Below the pieces are notes generated by a model, which saw nothing but the letters and a program-made list of their open reading frames with translations, made no database searches and had not been told where the DNA came from. 64,000 nucleotides of DNA from Sipunculus nudus (taxonomy: Eukaryota; Annelida; Sipuncula; Golfingiida; Sipunculidae), in the NCBI GenBank assembly GCA_026874595.1, contig CM049308.1, forward strand, positions 26,834,367 to 26,898,366. Direction: 5' to 3'. The stretch's first letter is position 1. Each line of letters begins with the position of its first letter. This document shows positions 56,758 to 64,000 of this stretch, one piece after another. The position numbers and the translations under genes are program-made.

Positions 56758-57688
56758 CTTGAAGAGTACTTCAATTTCAGGGTTAATTTGATTAGACCAC
56801 AGCTGTATACTGACATTATGTCTCCTGTATACAATGTACTTATTTACATATATTTACATATACTAACGGTGTATCAAGAAAAGGTGGGCAGTATACTCCA
56901 AGATCATGGGACCATACATAATAAATGTTAACTGAGGTTAATCAGACTATCGTCTTTACATGTCTCGGATAAACATAATTAATAAAGAGAACTTATATAG
57001 ATTGTTAAAACTAAAATATGAGCCATTTTTTATTTTCTATCTTTTCGCTTATTTATAGATCCCGGCACACTGATTGTAAGTGTGGTTAAAACAAGCGGAT
57101 TAAAACAACAAATCATAGTTTTTCATAGTTTTTGAAGACAGTCCCTGAATTTTTTTTTATAAAATATAATACTGTGTCACTACATGAACAGCTTGTTTGC
57201 ATTCATATTAAGTTTTAATTAAAAGTACAGCGTACAGAACTTTCAGTATATATAGAAGTGATCGAAACTTCCTGTTTTTCATCACTTTAATTTCCTTAAT
57301 GATTCAATTGGAATGATTCGTGTAACATCTCCAACTGTGGATCATGTACTTCTTATATATATACTTAAATACTTGTCAACGGGTCATGACTCATGTGTTG
57401 AATGTTTGCCTTTAATGATTTAATTGTATCCCTGTAAAATAGTATGAGCATAATAAGTGAAAAAAACTAATGAACAGATTACCTTCATATTATGTACATG
57501 TATATAGATATTGGTTATAGGATGAAATGTGTCCTATAATAGGCGTCAAGACCTTTACCATGAAAGTTGCATATTTCCATATTTGCTGAGAAACAAACAG
57601 AAACATTATATTTCTTCTGCGGATAGATTTATTTTTCTGAAAATTGAAATGAAAATTGTCAGATGACAAGTTGTCGAAAAAGTTCGAA
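56758..57688. other. no gene seen
   Basis: AT-rich DNA with no supported features. Confidence 0.4.
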
Positions 57689-57862
57689 AATCAGTGATCT
57701 TGATCTTAACATTCAAGGTAAAATCTACTGATTAAAATGGGATATTGGTAACCCCATAACCCTTGAACTACCACCTCGTTTTTCTTCAAATTTGACACAA
57801 AATGTTATATATATATTATATATACATATACATATGATTTATATAAATAAATAAAGAAATAA

Positions 57863-57930
<68 letters not shown>

Positions 57931-58060
57931 TCTCTCAAATTTGACACAAAAATATTTTTTTTAGATCTCGGGTTTGTGTAAAAATTCGTGACCTTGATCT
58001 TGGTTTTAAAATAAAAATGTTTGACTTTGATTGCCTTGGCCTTGTAAAGGTAAATATGTG
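57689..58060. repeat. diverged direct repeat around a (TA)n array
   Basis: TCAAATTTGACACAAAA occurs at 57,787-57,804 and 57,936-57,952, on either side of a (TA)n array (57,867-57,927). GTGA(C/T)CTTGATCTT occurs at 57,691 and 57,990. The array therefore sits between two copies of one short sequence. Confidence 0.75.
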
Positions 58061-60888
58061 CTTTAGTAGAAGGGGGTCTATTTTAGACGGGGTATGCCTT
58101 AATTGTCTGCAAATACTTCGGAATCTCTCACAAATGCCAGAAATTTCTGGTTTATTTCCGCGCACACTGAACTGACACGGTTATTTTCCGTCTTGTTCAA
58201 TCGCCGCAATTTAGTATTATTAATAACATACCTGTTTATTTTCTTTTTTTTCTGCTTTTAAGTCCAGGACACACGACAAACAAAAGATTTTTCCATATTA
58301 TAAGTCAACCTTTTTGAAAATGCCTCTGTATTTACATGAAATCATTTTCTTCGCATTATAACAGGAAAACTTGTTAATAGCTATCTTCCTTACTTTTGTT
58401 ATATTCTGGAAACATAGGGTAAAAGCGTAAACTTTCTTCAGAATAGGACAATGGTCTGCAGGTGACGTCATTTAAATCTATATTATAATTGACGATTCCA
58501 CCACTCGACTTATATGACGCAGCACCTCTGTGGCCATGCCACGGAAATTCCGGACTGGTTTTGAACTTTCGAAAATAATTCCAAGTATGTCTAAAGGGGG
58601 GCATTGCAACGTTTTCACAATGAATACTAAGAAATTTGACCTTTCTTGCGCGGAGGCCTATTGCAGCGCCACCTATCAAGAACTGGGTGAACTGGCAATA
58701 TATTTCAGTTTGGATAAAGAGAAATAACCGTATGATAGGAATGATTTTATAACCATCTGGGTTTCAAGTTTTTTAAGCATGAAGAGCTTAAATTTTATAA
58801 GTAAGAGCGATTATCTGAGAACCAAATCAGATTTCATCCCTTTCCTGTGAGACAGAGCCGGTGTAGAGAGACAGAATATCTTTTTTTTTTTATTTTATAC
58901 CCGGGTATAATCTGGTCTATCTCAAACTGTACCCAGGGTATATAATGGGTCAGCCCGGGGACTAAACTGGAGAACCCTGAAGACCATGGCCCATATAAAA
59001 AATGTGGACGGTTTAACATTACCATTAATTCATTCAAATAAATAATATTTGTTGTCTGTCTTAATACATATTTGTTCTGTTATCTTTGTTTCTTTTTATA
59101 TACTGTCTATGAAATTTAGTTTCAGTCGTGCGTCTGTAACAAAAAAAGGCTTATAGAAAAGACTGGCGGGAAAAAAATCCAGTGCAAACCGTTGTGTGCG
59201 CTCTGTATTGTTGGTTAATCCAATTATACCTGTATATCACATTGTAATATATATTTGATACTAAATGATTCCGAAAACAAGAACGATTATTTGCTTAAAA
59301 AATCTGACAATAATCAATGAGTTCATGAGCAACATGCATGGATGCGTCGGTATACATCCAGAAATGGTATTTTCCTGGTTTATGTGAATGCGTGCAGGTA
59401 TTTTTCTCCACAACAATTGTGTCCACGATATGTATATGTATAATTGATGGCTAAACCCCTCGGGGGCCCCTTTATGGGTGACAAGGGGATCAAAAGTATA
59501 AATGCTGTTGTCAAGTGTTGGCTCAATATTTTTTGCTGAGAGACATCGGCTGTATATATAGGAAAACAATACAGGAGCGCATTAACAGCACATGAAAGGT
59601 ACTTTTGATCTGTTTGTATTCACAAATTGAACAAAACATTGTACAATCAATCATGTCACCCTTGTTCCCCTAAATATTTTGGCCCCAGAGCAAACAAGAA
59701 GTGACATAATGTGGAATATTTAATATTGGCGTCCATTGTTGGAATAACTTTTAAAGGTCTATCAGTCGACGTCATTTTCCGCATGTTTATTTTTGACAGT
59801 CTATGTGGTGTGATCAGACAAACTGCTAAAGACTGCTAAACCTCTATTTATACAAAAGTGCAGGCATGCATAACGCATGCCATGTTCGGCTTTTACCTGA
59901 ACCATATAGAGGCGAAGGTGCTTTGGATGTATTACATTTCGCATTTTTCATTAATAAAATGTTTATGTGAAAAAAACGACATTCATATATATCTTAATGT
60001 TTGCATGCCCTCTGGACGAAACCAGATTAAGGAATTATGATAACCATAACAGAAAAATTATGACAATGTGAACTGTATGTTTTCTCTCAATAGGTGAAAT
60101 TACAAAAGCAAGTCAGTTTTCCTTGAATTTTGATAATGGTTAATTTATTTATTTTAATTGTGGAATATAATACGCCGTATTGAGCTTTTAATTTGAATGC
60201 TGTGAGTCCATCGCGTGTGTATAGTAATAGATCAACTTAGTCATCAAAGATCTCACGTTAATATTGGAAAAATCTACCAGTGGACTAATATGTACGAACA
60301 ATATACCTTTTCCATTTAACTAGTGACACCTTTCGACGATATTTTACATCTATGGTTCGGGTTAAGTACACATGCACGGTAGTCATGCAATGGGGGAAGC
60401 GGTTATGATTTGGGCCCTGTTGCATTGACATGACTTAACACCAATATCACCCATTATTGACCTAAACCAAGCATGAAACGACAAAGGTATGTTGTAATAT
60501 AAGATAAAATAAGGACGAAACCTTTTTTTTATCTTATATTGAATATATATTATATACCCGGTATCTTAAGTTGGCGGTACTCATATATTTGATGCGAGGT
60601 ATAACAATATTATCATTAATGTGAAAGGCGCTTGTCTTAGCTACGCTATACGCAACAAGTGAAAAGGGTGCACATATCAACAGACTACTAGCACTAGTTA
60701 CACTGTCATGTATGAGCACAGACACAGGTTGCTTAATAAAATTGGTAGCGTCCTTGACAACCGTGAGAACTTGAACGAAACATCTGACAATGTATACTGC
60801 GTGCGTTAAAAGATCATGAAGTTAATTAGGCTGCTCAAAAGTAGAAAAGACGTTTGTGAACTTTTTATTCATTTAATATGAATGTAGC
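58061..60888. other. no gene supported
   Basis: Opposed frames at 58,374-58,679 (minus, 101 codons) and 58,530-58,727 (plus) overlap in a less AT-rich stretch, and neither resembles a known family. A palindrome TTATACCCGGGTATAA lies at about 58,895-58,910. The rest is unremarkable. Confidence 0.35.
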
Positions 60889-60891
60889 ATA

Positions 60892-62229
60892 CTGTAGATT
60901 CAGATAATATCGTGGGCTTAAAATTTCGTGGTTTTTGTACAAAACGCATATCGTGGGGTATTTGAATTCGTGGAAAGATAAAGAAAACTTTAGGAAATTA
61001 TGTTTATTAATACCTCAATGTGCGCAAGGACGACGAGCCCGATGTACACAGGTGTTTCGGCTTTGATGCTTATCACACGGTGCGCCTGTACTGCGGTCAA
61101 TCGGGTATGAACAAACATGCTCCGCCCGACCCGAGCCTAACAAAGAATTAATCAGCCGTGACCGACACGTGCCGGGCGATACATCGGCTGTTAGTTGTAA
61201 CACCCGATACATGGGCTATCAGTTATAACACCCGATCACACCACGTTCACAGAAAACGTAAACCATCACTTGACCGGAGAAAAATGAAACGGGACCGTAC
61301 ACATGAATGTTTTTAACTTTTTTTAATCTAGGCGGTAGTCTCATGTGGCACCTGTAAATCCCTGACGGGGCGGTGAGACGAGACACGGTTCGTTCGTCAT
61401 TCATTATGTCAGCTACATTTGGAGATTATAAAGGAATAATTTGCCTAATAGTATTCTGTAGCGCTTACTTACGCTAACATATATTTACAACTATCGGCAA
61501 TATTACGCGGAAGAAGTACCGCTTGCATGTATTATTAATGGCTCACTGTTATGCATACAACTGTTGTCGCAATATTCGGAATAAGTGCTCTTTCGCGTCC
61601 CGCGGTAATCGCGGTAATGCAAATGAGTTTACACGGCCAATAGGTAGCGTAAGTCTCGGTTAATCTCTATTGAAAGAAGGTTGAAAAGGCCGGTTCCGAA
61701 AAAGCCGTGCCTCGGTAGCTGCGGTTACGAACACTGGAACTTGTGGACCGTTTTTGGCGTGTCAGAACTACCGCTTTGCGCGACAGAAATTTGGTATTGT
61801 TCTTGAATTTTTTCACTCGAAATTTTGATAAGAGGAAATGTGGGAATACGTTTTATACTTTGATATTGTTTTATTGTAAAAAATATATCAGGGGGCCGTG
61901 TTTGTACGATATTAGGGGAAATAATTTAATTGACAAAAGGATATTTATAAATCCCGTATTTTTATAGTAATTTACGAAAAGCAATTCAGTGCATTTAATA
62001 AATGTATCAAAATAATCAAAAATAGTGATAAACAATTTTTGTATCTTTATTGAAAATTCAGCCAGCGGTAACAAATATATATATTAAGTCGACCACCAGC
62101 TGCCGTTAAGAAAACGTATATCCTCTGACCGTGTGATTTTTTGATCGTTGGAATCATTAATTCGTGGATTCATCTTGATCCACGAAAACCACGAAAATAA
62201 AATCCCAACTAATATTTCTGAATCTACAG
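60892..62229. mobile_element. TA-flanked TIR transposon, 1338 bp
   Basis: Left CTGTAGATTCAGATAATAT and right (reverse complement) CTGTAGATTCAGAAATATTA are inverted repeats flanked by TA (60,890-60,891; 62,230-62,231). Similarity continues inwards (TCGTGGTTTTTG left, TCGTGGTTTTCGTGGAT right). The interior is CpG-richer, with a 30-bp tandem TGTAACACCCGATACATGGGC... motif (about 61,170-61,240). No transposase frame is recognised. TA duplication fits the Tc1/mariner group in the broad sense. Confidence 0.8.
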
Positions 62230-62231
62230 TA

Positions 62232-63149
62232 TATACCCAGATACCACAAAACAGGTTTCTAATGTGTTTGGTGATATTTTATAAAAATGTTTTGAAAGCT
62301 TTATTTAATGCTCTCTTATCTTGTTATAATATGTCGGAAAATGTCATTTTTTTTCAATTGTATGTGTGTTAAATTTTACAAATCTCATGAATGAAAATGT
62401 TCATAACATCCTTAGAATATTATTAAACTATTCCTTTCATACATACATTACTTTGACACAGCTGTAAGTATAATTAAATGTTTAAGATACTATTTTTATA
62501 TATTTTTTATTTTTTTTTAATTTTTCAACATTTTAAAACGTTTATGTAATGATTTTTATCGTCTATCAATATTTCTGATTTGTTTAAATGGTCTGTCAAA
62601 TGAAACATATTGAATGCAACTTATTGAAATTGTTTGTAAAATGTTTCATGCTGTATGTGGGTAGGCCTATATTCACACGTTAAATTGCCAATTTTAATAA
62701 ACCAATATATATGATTAATAAGAGTATACAATGCTGTGTCACTGGGGTATATGTGCATTCTGCTTACTATTTATAAGTCACTTGAACGCTCAAAACTCAA
62801 AATCAAATGAACAAGATATCTTTGTCTTGCCTGTGTCTGTCTTGTCTGTTCACATGCGGCCCGGGGGACAGCTGACCCGGACCCACACATGCATGACGGC
62901 CCAAACACACGCAGTGCGCATGCTCGTGGTAAAGGTCTTTTGACAAAATCTTATAGAAAAAAAACACACACACACCCGTCAGACCGTTGCAATATTAATC
63001 TTTATCGGTCCATATATATGGAATCCAGTCCTAAATGTAAAAGCAGGACGGACCACGAGCTATGGTTATTAACCTTAAAGTAAACATACAAGCGATACAT
63101 GTTATCTAAGACTCCGATTAATTTATTATTTTAGATATAAATACAGTTT
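62232..63149. other. no gene seen
   Basis: A 70-codon frame at 62,731 begins with a hydrophobic stretch (ICAFCLLFISHL) that could pass for a signal peptide, but the rest is not protein-like. Confidence 0.35.
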
Positions 63150-63285
63150 TTTGGACTGACTTGGATTCGGATTCTAACTCGCAGGAGCAGAACCTGGACT
63201 CGGACCTCAAAGTATATTTGGACTGAAGCCGACTTGCCTGGATCCCGGCTTGACTCAGAGTGGACACGACACGATTACTTCACTG
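63150..63285. mobile_element. fragment of the GGACTC-rich hAT-like family, copy 3
   Basis: GGACTGACTTGGATTCGGATTC, CTGGACTCGGACCTC and the end GATTACTTCACTGCAG match the right part of the elements at 8373 and 35,175. The left part is missing. Confidence 0.55.
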
Positions 63286-63829
63286 CAGCACGGTCGAATT
63301 TCTTCGTTGCAAGACTAGCCATTCTTCAGACCTCCAAGACCGTTCATAATTTTATAATACCATTTTAACTGCCACTTAAATTTATGAAATTAAAATTACA
63401 CGCACAACTTAAAATGCCTCCCACGTGTTTGTTACACTCGCGACACGAATATAACCTTATATGATCTGCACTCACGACACGTGACCGGTTCATGTGGACA
63501 TCATATCAAAATGTCCTAATGGTATTAAAGTTGAAAATATCGTAAATGCCGATAATCCTGTCGTTCACCCGGTTCCGGTTTTAGCATACCAGTTACAAAG
63601 TCACAGAAAATATGTTAGATACATGGTTTCCTAGCGGAGTAAAATAGAAGAAGACACCTTTGATAGGTATGTTTAATTCTCACTACAAGTCGAGAATGAT
63701 CATTTAACCACTCGGAACCAATTGATCTGAACCTTAGGTAAATAAAACTGGTTATCCCCCTGACCTGACTGACGGCTTTGTTTTACCATCTGTTGCCTAT
63801 TTTGATAACTATCCCAGTGGGCTCTCAAC
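63286..63829. other. no gene seen
   Basis: Nothing recognisable. Confidence 0.4.
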
Positions 63830-64000
63830 ATTTTTTCAACAAATGAAAACAAAATGAAATAAGGTTGAGATATTTTCAACTCGTTTTCAACATTAAATTA
63901 ATTTTCAATCTTAATTTTTCAACAAGTTGTCAATATTGAATCAATATTGATTTAACAATAATATCTCAATCAATGATGATGATTCAAGGTTGAAGCAATA
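63830..64000. repeat. TTTCAAC/TTCAAC-rich degenerate repeat, runs off the window
   Basis: TTTTCAAC, TTCAACTCG, TTTTCAACATT, TTTTTCAACAAG and ATTGAATCAATATTGAT words follow one another to the window edge. It is a decayed tandem repeat with self-complementary words. Confidence 0.6.

Noticed and set aside
56631-56834. Minus-strand frame with a long Tyr-Ile repeat
   Set aside because: (TA)n microsatellite translation.
58374-58727. Opposed open frames suggesting a gene
   Set aside because: Two frames overlap on opposite strands with no family match, start context or splice support.
1-64000. CRISPR-like or prokaryotic operon interpretation of the tandem repeats
   Set aside because: Repeats are contiguous without unique spacers, there are no cas-like genes, and the window has eukaryotic retroelements.

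Overview
This window looks like eukaryotic, intron-era, transposon-rich DNA. I infer a marine invertebrate, and a bivalve mollusc is my best guess. The reasons are its AT-rich composition, many (TA)n arrays, poly-G/poly-C runs, non-LTR retrotransposon wrecks, pogo/Tigger-like, mariner-like, hAT-like and TTAA-type DNA transposons, Helitron-type ends, tRNA-derived SINE remnants, and a GGTCAAAGGTCA minisatellite. I see no bacterial operons, ribosome binding sites, rRNA, intact tRNA or CRISPR. Almost every open frame is short and is either a fragment of a mobile element or chance. The host is not proven by the sequence.

Layout: 0.6-0.9 kb is a 22-bp minisatellite. 0.96-1.6 kb is the best host-gene candidate: a TATA-less promoter-like stretch (CRE, E-box, YY1-like motif), a short first exon, a second exon and polyadenylation signals. 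2.2-9.6 kb holds TIR-bounded non-autonomous elements (pogo-like, TTAA-type, hAT-like) and a 0.6 kb duplicated block. 10.6-15.97 kb and 22.7-24.4 kb are copies of one dispersed block. Copy A carries a LINE insertion (12.0-14.0 kb) and copy B carries a hAT-type MITE with a target-site duplication, and each copy shows the other's empty site. 16.5-17.1 kb resembles a solo LTR on the minus strand. 18.1-20.2 kb is a second degraded LINE (coiled-coil ORF1, endonuclease, reverse transcriptase), cut off by a minisatellite of exactly 145-bp period. 25.8-26.8 kb is a Tigger-like element, 27.4-28.5 kb a ~150-bp satellite, and 29.0-30.1 kb a dead mariner on the minus strand. 34.0-35.7 kb has an inverted copy of the 3.1 kb repeat, a minisatellite and a second GGACTC-rich hAT-like element. 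36.45-41.15 kb is bounded by Helitron-type ends. 45.1-47.3 kb carries two interleaved TIR pairs. 47.5 and 54.4 kb have tRNA-derived SINE heads, and 49.8 kb has a second Helitron-type 3' end. 50.4-50.8 kb has two weak exon candidates. 53.5 and 55.2 kb share a diverged duplication. 60.89-62.23 kb is a TA-flanked TIR element.

The parts do not work together as a pathway. The window records repeated insertion, duplication and decay of mobile elements around at most one or two small host genes. The points most worth a second look are the promoter plus small two-exon gene at 0.96-1.6 kb, the 4.7 kb Helitron candidate that appears to lack a Rep/helicase gene, and the pair of blocks that allows relative dating of insertions.
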